DNA of 64,000 nt from Clostridia bacterium (lineage in GTDB: Bacteria; Bacillota; Clostridia; Christensenellales; Aristaeellaceae). Position numbers and translations under genes: made by a program. This document shows, piece after piece, positions 8,661-15,816 of the stretch; position 1 is the stretch's first letter, and the number at the start of each line of letters is the position of its first letter. The notes under the pieces were generated by a model. The model did no database searches. It was not told the origin of the DNA and saw nothing but the letters and a program-made list of their open reading frames with translations. The stretch is from NCBI GenBank assembly GCA_017410455.1, contig JAFQQT010000010.1:21604-85603 (forward strand). The letters run 5' to 3'.

Positions 8661-8727
8661 GGCGCTGGCTACACTTGACCATTGCAAGCAATGGTATTGC
8701 AAGCAATGGTCTGCGTTAGTCGGGCTT
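8661..8727. repeat. diverged third copy of the palindromic element
   Basis: The stretch GCTGGCTAC...ATTGCAAGCAAT...AGTCGGGCTT follows the order of the longer copies at 41354-41443 and 47749-47838. Its central hairpin ACCATTGC-AA-GCAATGGT (8678-8695) keeps pairing while differing in sequence from the GCGATTGC-AA-GCAATCGC hairpin of the others, and it has a second, partly duplicated hairpin at 8696-8710. It lies at the junction of the RsuA-type and methyltransferase genes and overlaps the end of the former. Confidence 0.5.
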
Positions 8728-9465
8728 GCGCACGACCTCCAGATGCGCATCCCGATAGAGCGCAGCGATCTCGTCTTCCGTCAGTTCACGCCAGCTTCCC
8801 TCGGGGAGGTCGTCCGGCAGAGTCAGCGCGCCGAAGCTCAGCCGGTGCAGCTGCACCACCTCGCGCCCCACGGCGCGGAACATGCGCTTGACCTGGTGGA
8901 ACTTGCCCTCGCGGATGGTCAGCACGGCCACGTCGGGTGCTTCCAGCGTGAGCTCCGCCGGCAGCGCGTCGAAGGCAGGTTCCTTGCCATCAGCGGGGAT
9001 GTGCATCCCGGCAGCGAAGGCCGCGATGTGCTCCTGCCCCAGCGCGCCATCCACCGTGGCGCGGTAGGTCTTGTCCACATGCCGGCCCGGGGCCAGCAGG
9101 CGATGGTTCATTTCGCCGTCGGTGGTCAGCAGCAGCAGGCCCGTGGTGTCCTTGTCCAGCCGGCCCACGGGCATGCAGCCGATGGCCCCGTACACATCCG
9201 GCAGCAGGTCCATCACGGTGGGCTGCTTCTTATCCCGGGCGGCGGTGAGGAGTCCGGCGGGCTTGTGCAGCATCACATGGCGGACGAGGCGGCCATCAAC
9301 AGCTGCGCCCTGCACGGTCAGCTGTGCGGTGCGCTCATCCACCTGCTTCCCGGGGTCGGTCACGATGGCGCCGTTCACCTTCACCCCGCCCTTGCGGATC
9401 AGCTTCTGCACCTCGCTCCGGCTGCCCGTGCCCAGGGTCACCAGCCATCTGTCAAGCCTGAGCAT
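8716..9465 (-). CDS. rsuA: RsuA-family 16S rRNA pseudouridine synthase
   Basis: A 249-residue protein: an N-terminal S4 RNA-binding domain (residues 1-55, MLRLDRWLV...KLIRKGGVKVNG) then the pseudouridine synthase domain with the catalytic aspartate D104 in GRLDKDTTGLLLL. The family makes pseudouridine 516 in 16S rRNA (RsuA) or sites in 23S rRNA (RluB/E/F); the exact target is not certain. Its start overlaps the end of the upstream membrane gene by 14 bases. The 3' end runs into a palindromic repeat. Confidence 0.85.
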   Translation of the reverse strand: MLRLDRWLVTLGTGSRSEVQKLIRKGGVKVNGAIVTDPGKQVDERTAQLTVQGAAVDGRLVRHVMLHKPAGLLTAARDKKQPTVMDLLPDVYGAIGCMPVGRLDKDTTGLLLLTTDGEMNHRLLAPGRHVDKTYRATVDGALGQEHIAAFAAGMHIPADGKEPAFDALPAELTLEAPDVAVLTIREGKFHQVKRMFRAVGREVVQLHRLSFGALTLPDDLPEGSWRELTEDEIAALYRDAHLEVVRKPD

Positions 9466-10372
9466 CGTTCTTCTCCCCGCCGGTCTTCAGCTGCGGATAG
9501 TCCGCCTTCGCCTGCTCATGGGCCGCCACGGCGGGCAGCAGCTGCTTGAAGGGCACCATGGGCACGAACAGCAGCGCAAAGGCCGCCGCGATGAGGTACG
9601 CCTTCTCGCCCAGATCGGGCACCGTCAGGCTGTTCATGAGGAACATCTGCGCGAAGTTCAGCACGAAGGCCTTCAGGTCGCTCATGAGCACCGCAAGCGT
9701 CACCGCCATAAAGGGCAGGAACACCACGAAGCCCAACGCCCAGAGGAACATCACCTTCAGGCGCTTGCCGCGCAGGAGCTTCTTCTCCTCCAGCGCCGCA
9801 GCGTGGCGGTTGCCGCAGTGCACCGCGCAGCCGATCACCGGCAGGATGAAGGTGCACAGGATCACAATGACCGCGTTGATCACGCCATTGATCGTGCTGC
9901 TGCCCAGCTTTCCGAACCACTTCATCACCGTGATGCCATCCATGCCCTCAAGGCCCCACAGGCTCATGACCCAGCGCACCAGCGCGCCCTGGCCGATATA
10001 CGCCTGCACCAGCAGCACCACGCCCGCAATGGGCAGCGCCATCCAGGCCAGCATCTTCAGCGTGCCCGCCAGGCCGCGCCCCAGCTTGCCCCAGTAGCCC
10101 TCGAAGCTGATCAGCCGCGGGCTGAGCACCCGCCCGCCATAGAGCATGTCCTGCATGGCGATGGCGTAGTTCTGCCGCGCCGGCAGGGCGATGAACACAT
10201 ACAGCGGCACGCACAGCCACGCAAGGGCCGCCGTCTCCGGCACGAGCAGGAACATCAGCGGCGCCAGGCACATCGCCCGCAGCGCAGCTTCAACCAGATA
10301 CGCGCCCATCAGGCCGAAGAAATTCTTCACATACGCTTTCGCGCTTTCCATCAATACGGTGCCGATTTTCAT
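9452..10372 (-). CDS. integral membrane protein of unknown function
   Basis: A 306-residue protein with about six hydrophobic segments (near residues 18-42, 48-65, 108-128, 160-185, 208-230 and 265-285) and a lysine-rich cytoplasmic loop at about 190-205. Pattern resembles the large group of clostridial DUF624/YesL-type or glycerophosphoryl-diester-type membrane proteins, but no defining motif is seen. First gene of the operon running down to the GH28 gene; its promoter shares a -35 box with the divergent radical SAM gene. Confidence 0.6.
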   Translation of the reverse strand: MKIGTVLMESAKAYVKNFFGLMGAYLVEAALRAMCLAPLMFLLVPETAALAWLCVPLYVFIALPARQNYAIAMQDMLYGGRVLSPRLISFEGYWGKLGRGLAGTLKMLAWMALPIAGVVLLVQAYIGQGALVRWVMSLWGLEGMDGITVMKWFGKLGSSTINGVINAVIVILCTFILPVIGCAVHCGNRHAAALEEKKLLRGKRLKVMFLWALGFVVFLPFMAVTLAVLMSDLKAFVLNFAQMFLMNSLTVPDLGEKAYLIAAAFALLFVPMVPFKQLLPAVAAHEQAKADYPQLKTGGEKNDAQA

Positions 10373-10406
10373 TGGAAAATCCCCTTTCCCGACAATCCTT
10401 CACCTT

Positions 10407-10435
10407 ATTATACAGGAGAAACGCAACAATTGCAA
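10407..10435 (-). promoter_or_regulatory. promoter of the 10.4-5.1 kb operon
   Basis: Minus-strand TTGCAA (10430-10435), 17-base spacer, TATAAT (10407-10412). The same six bases, being palindromic, are the -35 box of the divergent promoter. Confidence 0.8.
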
Positions 10436-10459
10436 ATGGATATGCGCATGTGGTAGAAT
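10430..10459 (+). promoter_or_regulatory. promoter of the radical SAM gene
   Basis: TTGCAA (10430-10435), 18-base spacer, TAGAAT (10454-10459), 30 bases before the ATG at 10490. The -35 box coincides base for base with that of the divergent operon. Confidence 0.75.
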
Positions 10460-10489
10460 GTTCATGAGAAAAACACGGAGGATCCCGCC

Positions 10490-12157
10490 ATGCGCCTGAC
10501 TCTGACCGCCCTGGCCAGCCAGTACATCCACATGCCCCTGGCGCCCTTCTGCCTGAAAAAGGCGGTGGACGACGCCCTGCCGCAGGTCACGGCAACCATC
10601 TGCGACCTGAACATCAACCAGCCCCACGAGGAGCTCCTTGCCCGCGTGATGGCCACCGGGCCGGACGTACTGGGCGTTTGCACCTACATCTGGAACCGCG
10701 GGCACGCCGCCGCGCTGATCCGCCGGGTGAAGGCGCTGCAGCCGGAGATCGTGGTCATCCTGGGCGGCCCGGAGGCCAGCTGCGACCCCGGGGGCATGCT
10801 GGCGGAGGCCCCGGCGGACTTCGTGCTGCGCGGCGCGGGCGAGGAGAGCCTGCCCGCCCTGCTGCGCTGCCTGGCGGAGGGCGGCGACCCGGCGGAGGTG
10901 CCCGGCTGCTGCTTCCGCACGGCAAACGGGCTGCATGCCGCCGCCCCCGCGCCCACCCCGCCTCCCCGCGCCGACCTCTACGACGATGGCTGGCACGCCG
11001 CCCTGAACGGCCGCATGGCCTATGTGGAGACCTCGCGGGGCTGCCCGTTTGCCTGCGCATTCTGCCTGTCCGGCCATCACCGCCCTTCCGGCAGCGCATG
11101 CGACCGCACAGTGCAGTTCATGCCGCAGGAGGAGGCGCTGGCGCTGCTGATCCGCATCGGTCAGAGCGGCTGCGACACCGTCAAGCTCATCGACCGCACC
11201 TTCAACTGCCACCGGGGGCGCACGGAATATCTCCTGCGCGGGCTGATCGACGCGAAGACCCGGGGCGATATCGGCGATGTATGCTACCACTTCGAGGTGG
11301 CCGCCGACCTCTTCGACGATGAGATCCTCGATCTGCTGGCCACCGCCCCGCCGGGCCTATTCCAGATGGAAGCCGGCCTGCAGTCCTTCCACGCCCCCAC
11401 CCTGGACGCCTGCGACCGCCACACCGACATGAACCGGCTCGCCGACCGCATCCGCCGCATCCTCGCCCCCGGCAACATCCACCTGCATATCGACCTGATC
11501 GCCGGGCTGCCGCTGGAGGATTTTACGACCTTCGGGCAGAGCTTCGACCAGGCCTTCGCCCTGCAGCCCCATCAGCTGCAGCTGGGCTTCCTCAAGCTGA
11601 TCCACGGCAGCCGCCTCAGAGAAACGGACTGGGGCCAGCGTTTCTCCCCCGACACGCCCTACGAGGTGCTCTCCACCCCCTGGCTGGCCTACGGCGAGCT
11701 CTGCCGCCTGCATGCCGCCGCTGAGGCCGTGGAGCGCATCCACAACAGCGGCCGCTTCGCCCTGGCGGAGGAACTCGCCCTGCGCGAAACGGGCATGCGC
11801 CCCTTCGACCTCTATCTGCTGCTGGGCGAGCGGATGGCCGCAAGGCAGGGCCGCTGGAGCCTGGACGCGCTGACCGGCATGGTGCTGGATGCGCTGCTGT
11901 CCCTGGGGCTGGACGGCGCTGCACTGCGGGACGCGATGATCCGCGACCGCCTCGCCACGGACAACACCGGCTACATCCCGCCCGTGCTGCAGCCGGGAGA
12001 CCCCGCACGCGTCAAGGCCGTGCTGCGCCAGGTGCGCGAAGGCCGCCCCGGCAGCCGTCCCCGCGCCGCTCTGCTGCACGATGGCCGCATCGCCCTGGCC
12101 CTCTGGGAGCGGCTCCACCCCGTCACCGGGCGGGGCTGCGTGGAAATCCTGCCGTAA
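10490..12157 (+). CDS. B12-binding-domain radical SAM protein (DUF4080 type)
   Basis: A 555-residue protein. The N-terminal part (residues 1-145) is a cobalamin-binding-like fold ending in LGGPEAS near 91; the radical SAM core carries the iron-sulfur motif C185-x3-C189-x2-C192 (RGCPFACAFC); the C-terminal part (from about 370) matches the DUF4080 arrangement. The consensus cobalamin DxHxxG motif is not seen, so cobalamin may not be bound. Such enzymes catalyse radical methylations or rearrangements; the substrate here is unknown. ATG preceded by GGAGGATCCCGCC. It stands as a single gene. Confidence 0.8.
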   Translation: MRLTLTALASQYIHMPLAPFCLKKAVDDALPQVTATICDLNINQPHEELLARVMATGPDVLGVCTYIWNRGHAAALIRRVKALQPEIVVILGGPEASCDPGGMLAEAPADFVLRGAGEESLPALLRCLAEGGDPAEVPGCCFRTANGLHAAAPAPTPPPRADLYDDGWHAALNGRMAYVETSRGCPFACAFCLSGHHRPSGSACDRTVQFMPQEEALALLIRIGQSGCDTVKLIDRTFNCHRGRTEYLLRGLIDAKTRGDIGDVCYHFEVAADLFDDEILDLLATAPPGLFQMEAGLQSFHAPTLDACDRHTDMNRLADRIRRILAPGNIHLHIDLIAGLPLEDFTTFGQSFDQAFALQPHQLQLGFLKLIHGSRLRETDWGQRFSPDTPYEVLSTPWLAYGELCRLHAAAEAVERIHNSGRFALAEELALRETGMRPFDLYLLLGERMAARQGRWSLDALTGMVLDALLSLGLDGAALRDAMIRDRLATDNTGYIPPVLQPGDPARVKAVLRQVREGRPGSRPRAALLHDGRIALALWERLHPVTGRGCVEILP

Positions 12158-12160
12158 CGG

Positions 12161-12189
12161 TTGTGCATTCCCACGAATCATGCTATAAT
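12161..12189 (+). promoter_or_regulatory. promoter of the five-repeat secreted protein gene
   Basis: TTGTGC (12161-12166), 17-base spacer, TATAAT (12184-12189), followed by AAGGAGG and the ATG at 12227. Confidence 0.75.
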
Positions 12190-12226
12190 GGAGCATCCCG
12201 CACCGTTCATACAAGGAGGCACACCC

Positions 12227-13030
12227 ATGAAGCACATCCGCCGCATCCTCGCCCTGCTCTTATGCATGACCCTGCTGACCGCCGGCGCCTTCGCCCGCGA
12301 CTACGGCAGCGCCATCGACAGCATCTTCACCACCTACACCTCCGGCGACAACAACGCCGAAACCGTCTACCAGCAGATGGCCAACGGCGCCTACCGCTCC
12401 TTTGAGTTCGCCTACATCATCGCCCTGGAGCTGGACGAAAGCGGCTACTACGACAGCGCCATCCGCAGCGTTTTCTCCTCCTATGAGCAGAACAACGACC
12501 GCGCCGAGAACATCTACCAGCAGATCGCCAACGGCACCTACCGCACCACCGAGATGCTCTACATCATCGCCCTGGAGCTGGATCAGAGCGGCTACTACGA
12601 CGCCGCCATCCGCGGCGTTTACTCCGCCTATGAGCAGAACGACGAGTACGCCGAGAACGTCTACCAGCAGATCACCAACGGCGTGTACCGCTCCTTCGAG
12701 CTGACCTACATCATCGCCCTGGAGCTGGACGAAAGCGGCTACTACGACGATGTGATCCACAGCGTCTTCACCTCCTACGAGCAGGGCAACGAAAACGCCG
12801 AAACCGTCTACCAGCAGATCGCCAACGGCGTCTACCGCACCACCGAGATGCTCTACATCATCGCCATGATGCTGGATGGCGATGGCGCTTACAGCGACTA
12901 CCTGGGCGGCGTCTGGAGCTCCTTCGAGCAGGTGGACAGCCTCAGCGAGACCGTCTACCAGCAGATCGCCAACGGCTTCTACCGCTCCACCGAGCTGCTC
13001 TACTTCATCGCCACCTGCTGGAACGACTGA
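12227..13030 (+). CDS. secreted protein built of five 49-residue repeats
   Basis: A 267-residue protein: a signal peptide (residues 1-21, cut after AFA), then five tandem helical repeats of about 49 residues. Each repeat has the order YYDxAIxSVFSSYEQ, then ExVYQQIANGxYR, then EMLYIIALELDxSG. Units 1 and 3 share RSFE, units 2 and 4 share RTTE, so the array probably grew by doubling of a two-unit block (294 bases). I know no family with this repeat. All-helical, acidic, cysteine-poor until the last residues. Own promoter and terminator. Likely an extracellular binding protein; this is inference. Confidence 0.85.
   Translation: MKHIRRILALLLCMTLLTAGAFARDYGSAIDSIFTTYTSGDNNAETVYQQMANGAYRSFEFAYIIALELDESGYYDSAIRSVFSSYEQNNDRAENIYQQIANGTYRTTEMLYIIALELDQSGYYDAAIRGVYSAYEQNDEYAENVYQQITNGVYRSFELTYIIALELDESGYYDDVIHSVFTSYEQGNENAETVYQQIANGVYRTTEMLYIIAMMLDGDGAYSDYLGGVWSSFEQVDSLSETVYQQIANGFYRSTELLYFIATCWND
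12297..13027 (+). repeat. five tandem 147-base coding repeats
   Basis: Direct repeats of 147 bases within the preceding gene, recognisable at DNA level by the recurring block GTCTACCAGCAGATCGCCAA. The alternating subtypes indicate a higher-order unit of 294 bases. Confidence 0.8.
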
Positions 13031-13042
13031 TCCGCAGCAGCA

Positions 13043-13076
13043 CCCCCGCCTGCCTCTTGTGCAGCCGGGGGTTTTC
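13043..13076 (+). terminator. terminator of the five-repeat protein gene
   Basis: CCCCCG...CGGGGG stem with inner CTGC / GCAG pairing, then TTTTCT. Confidence 0.75.
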
Positions 13077-13091
13077 TGTCGTCACGGCACA

Positions 13092-13124
13092 CAAAAGCCC
13101 CCGGAACCCTTTCGTTCCGGGGGC
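13092..13124 (-). terminator. terminator of the zinc-ribbon protein gene
   Basis: Perfect 10-base stem GCCCCCGGAA / TTCCGGGGGC, followed on the minus strand by TTTTGTGTG. Confidence 0.85.
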
Positions 13125-13133
13125 GTTGTCCGC

Positions 13134-14306
13134 TTATTCGAAGAAGCGCGTGTAGCAGGTGGGGCAGACGATCAGGCCGCCCACGTCGTGGCCCTGGCCC
13201 TCATATTCCTTGCCGCAGAACTCGCACACGGATGCGGCTGTCTGCGCTGCCGGGATCGTTTCTGCCGCCGGAGCCGTCGTTTCCGGCGCATCCTCGCGCA
13301 CGAAGATCAGCACCACCGTGTCGCCATTCATCAGCGTATCGCGGCACAGGCGCCCCTTCACGTCCACGGTGAAGGCGATCTCGCCCTGGCGGGTGGTCAG
13401 CGTCAGCACGCCCTCGCCCTGCTCGGCGATGGCCAGGGAGCTCTCCTCGTTGAGGGTGTAGCGGGCGCTCTGGCCCATCACGTTCACAAGGCCGCTCATG
13501 CCCAGCTGGGCAGCGTCCATTTCCGCGCCGCCCTGCTGCACAGCCGTCAGCGTCCACAGGCCGTCGAAATTCTCCACAGTCACGGGGGCATCGGCCACTG
13601 CAGCCGCAGGGGCGCCGCCCACGCGCTCGAGGCGGATGATCACCTCCACGCCCTCCATGTCCATGGTCATGTACATGCTGCCGTCCACGATGGCACAGGT
13701 GAGCGTCTTGCTGTTGTTGGTGAAGATGAGGCTGTCGCCCTCGTAGAGCGTGGGGCATTCGCCACCTTCGCCATCCAGGTTCAGGTAGGCCACGTCCTGC
13801 TCCACCCGCAGCTCGAACACGCTCCAGCCGACCTCCTCAATGGCGAACTCCATGCCCATCAGGCTGAGGGACTTGCCCTCCCACTCGCCCAGGAAGGGGT
13901 TCGCATCGGACGCGGCCTGCAAATCTTCTGTGGGCTGGACATCCGCAGATGCCTCGCCCACGCGCTCCATCTTCACCGTTACTCTGATGCCCTCAGAGAT
14001 CATTGTCATGAAGACAAACCCGTCTTCGAGCCTGCAGGAGATGCCGTTCTCCAGCACGAGGGTATCCCCCTCCAGCACCGTCCGGCAGCTGCCGGTCTCG
14101 CCGTCCAGGGTGAGGCGGGTCTCGTCCTGCCCCACATGCAGGGTGAAGCCGCTCCAGCCCAGCTCATCCAGGGTGAACTCCAAGCCCATCAGGCTGGCGC
14201 TCACACCCTCCCACTGACCCAGGAAGGGGTTCACGGCTTCCTCCGCCAGGGCCGCACCGCAGCCCAGCAACAGCAGCGCCACAAGCAGCGCAAGCAGTTT
14301 CTTCAT
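13134..14306 (-). CDS. secreted protein with duplicated beta domain and C-terminal zinc ribbon
   Basis: A 390-residue protein. Residues 1-21 are a signal peptide; LLLLGC could also be a lipobox, so membrane anchoring by lipidation is possible. Two similar domains follow (about 25-118 and 135-230), each opening with NPFLGxWEG and ending MERVG/LERVG, then a third more distant one (245-335), a short threonine/alanine linker and a zinc-ribbon-like C-terminus with CxxC at 365-368 and again about 17 residues on (CPTC). A rubredoxin-like knuckle on an exported protein is uncommon. Function unknown. Confidence 0.75.
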   Translation of the reverse strand: MKKLLALLVALLLLGCGAALAEEAVNPFLGQWEGVSASLMGLEFTLDELGWSGFTLHVGQDETRLTLDGETGSCRTVLEGDTLVLENGISCRLEDGFVFMTMISEGIRVTVKMERVGEASADVQPTEDLQAASDANPFLGEWEGKSLSLMGMEFAIEEVGWSVFELRVEQDVAYLNLDGEGGECPTLYEGDSLIFTNNSKTLTCAIVDGSMYMTMDMEGVEVIIRLERVGGAPAAAVADAPVTVENFDGLWTLTAVQQGGAEMDAAQLGMSGLVNVMGQSARYTLNEESSLAIAEQGEGVLTLTTRQGEIAFTVDVKGRLCRDTLMNGDTVVLIFVREDAPETTAPAAETIPAAQTAASVCEFCGKEYEGQGHDVGGLIVCPTCYTRFFE

Positions 14307-14464
14307 CGTTCAAAGGCCTCCTTTTGCATTCCGGTTGATTCCATTCATTCGACATGCAGCCGCCGGATTCCTTCAACGCGCCCTGCAAAAGCGGACGCGC
14401 AGGAATTTCCTTCCTCCCGCCTGCAGGGAATCACGCAGTCCGCAGCGAATATATCCGCAAAGCG

Positions 14465-14488
14465 TCAGCGACGCATTCAACGCTGACA
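14465..14488 (+). promoter_or_regulatory. inverted repeat before fucO
   Basis: GTCAGCG (14465-14471) and CGCTGAC (14482-14488) form a 7-base inverted repeat 24 bases upstream of the fucO start. It may be an operator; no good -10/-35 pair was found here, so the promoter itself is not assigned. Confidence 0.35.
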
Positions 14489-14512
14489 ATGAATTGAAGG
14501 AGGTCGATTCCC

Positions 14513-15661
14513 ATGGCAAACCGCATCGTTCTCAACCCCATCTCCTATCACGGCAAGGGCGCCATCGAATCCATCGTGCCCGAGGTTCAGTCCCGCGGCC
14601 TGAAGAAGGCCTTCGTCTGCTCCGACCCCGACCTGCTCCGCTTCGGCGTGACCGAGAAGGTAACCAAGCTCCTGGACGCAGCCGGCTGCGCATACGAAGT
14701 CTACTCCGACATCAAGCCCAACCCCACCATTGAGAACGTCCAGACCGGCGTGGCCGCCTACAAGGCCTCCCAGGCGGACTACATCATCGCCATCGGCGGC
14801 GGCTCCTCCATGGATACCGCCAAGGCCATCGGCATCATCATCAACAATCCGGAATTCGCCGACGTCCGCTCCCTGGAGGGCGTGGCTCCCACGAAGAACA
14901 AGACCGTCTTCACCATCGCCGTGCCCACCACCGCCGGTACCGCGGCCGAGGTCACCATCAACTACGTCATCACCGACGTGGAGAAGAAGCGCAAGTTCGT
15001 CTGCGTGGACGTGCATGACATCCCCGAGGTGGCCGTGGTCGACCCCGACATGATGTCCACCATGCCCAAGGGCCTGACCGCCGCCACCGGCATGGACGCC
15101 CTGACCCACGCCATCGAGGGCTTCACCACCAGGGCCGCCTGGGACATGACGGACATGTTCCACCTGAAGGCCATTGAGATCATCGCGGGGTCCCTGCGTG
15201 ATGCGGTGGCCGGCAAGGCCGATGGCTTCGAGGGCATGGCCCTGGGCCAGTACGTGGCCGGCATGGGCTTCTCCAACGTGGGTCTGGGCATCGTGCATTC
15301 CATGGCGCACTGCCTGGGCGCGGTGTACGACACCCCCCACGGCGTGGCCAACGCCATCCTCCTGCCCACCATCATGGAGTACAACGCCCCCGTCACCGGC
15401 GATAAGTACAAGTACATCGCCGCCGCCATGGGCGTTGAGGGCGTGGAGAAGATGACCGTGGAGGAGTACCGCAAGGCCGCCGTGGACGCCGTGAAGCAGC
15501 TCTCTGCGGACGTGGGCATCCCCGCCGACCTCAAGCAGATCGTCAACCCCGCCGACCTGGACTTCCTGGCCGAGTCCGCCTATGCAGACGCCTGCCGCCC
15601 CGGCAATCCCCGCGAGACCTCCGTGGAGGACATGAAGGCGCTGTACATGAAGCTGCTGTAA
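14513..15661 (+). CDS. fucO: lactaldehyde reductase, iron-containing alcohol dehydrogenase
   Basis: A 382-residue protein that matches E. coli FucO in length and along its whole sequence, including PTTAGTAAEVTINYVITD and ALGQYVAGMGFSNVGLG. NAD-binding GGGSSMD lies at 95-101; the Fe2+ ligands are D195, H199, H262 and H276. FucO reduces L-lactaldehyde, made from fucose or rhamnose, to 1,2-propanediol and so recycles NADH in fermentation. AAGGAGG precedes the ATG. No fuculose or rhamnulose pathway gene is adjacent; a terminator follows. Confidence 0.93.
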   Translation: MANRIVLNPISYHGKGAIESIVPEVQSRGLKKAFVCSDPDLLRFGVTEKVTKLLDAAGCAYEVYSDIKPNPTIENVQTGVAAYKASQADYIIAIGGGSSMDTAKAIGIIINNPEFADVRSLEGVAPTKNKTVFTIAVPTTAGTAAEVTINYVITDVEKKRKFVCVDVHDIPEVAVVDPDMMSTMPKGLTAATGMDALTHAIEGFTTRAAWDMTDMFHLKAIEIIAGSLRDAVAGKADGFEGMALGQYVAGMGFSNVGLGIVHSMAHCLGAVYDTPHGVANAILLPTIMEYNAPVTGDKYKYIAAAMGVEGVEKMTVEEYRKAAVDAVKQLSADVGIPADLKQIVNPADLDFLAESAYADACRPGNPRETSVEDMKALYMKLL

Positions 15662-15662
15662 G

Positions 15663-15684
15663 ATGAATCAGGAATGATGAATCG
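15663..15684. repeat. AT-rich dispersed repeat, inverted copy
   Basis: GATGAATCAGGAATGATGAAT is the reverse complement of the ATTCAT-ATTCCTGATTCAT motif found at 23054 and 61922. Confidence 0.5.
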
Positions 15685-15730
15685 AGAGTGTTCACCGTTT
15701 GTTCCTTTTCGTGATTCCGCACACAAAACC

Positions 15731-15773
15731 GCCGGACGGCCCTCCCCCGCAGGGAGCAGCCGCCCGGCTTTCC
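15731..15773 (+). terminator. terminator of fucO
   Basis: Long hairpin with GCCGG / CCGGC outer and CTCCC / GGGAG inner pairing, then TTT. Confidence 0.7.
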
Positions 15774-15780
15774 TCATCCA

Positions 15781-15813
15781 ATGAAGAATTACGAATTAAG
15801 AATTAAGAATTCC
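15781..15813. repeat. AT-rich dispersed repeat
   Basis: Tandem GAATTA(C/A)/GAATTAA units directly before the end of the sigma-partner gene; related in composition to the ATTCATAATTC repeats elsewhere in the window. Confidence 0.45.
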
Positions 15814-15816
15814 ACA

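Noticed and set aside
12297-13027. The five 147-base repeats considered as a CRISPR-like or non-coding array.
   Set aside because: They keep one open frame with a signal peptide, promoter, ribosome-binding site and terminator; unit differences are mostly conservative at protein level.
14164-14388. Small frame starting upstream of the zinc-ribbon protein, with several cysteines.
   Set aside because: It overlaps the signal peptide of the real gene in another frame and has no ribosome-binding site of its own.
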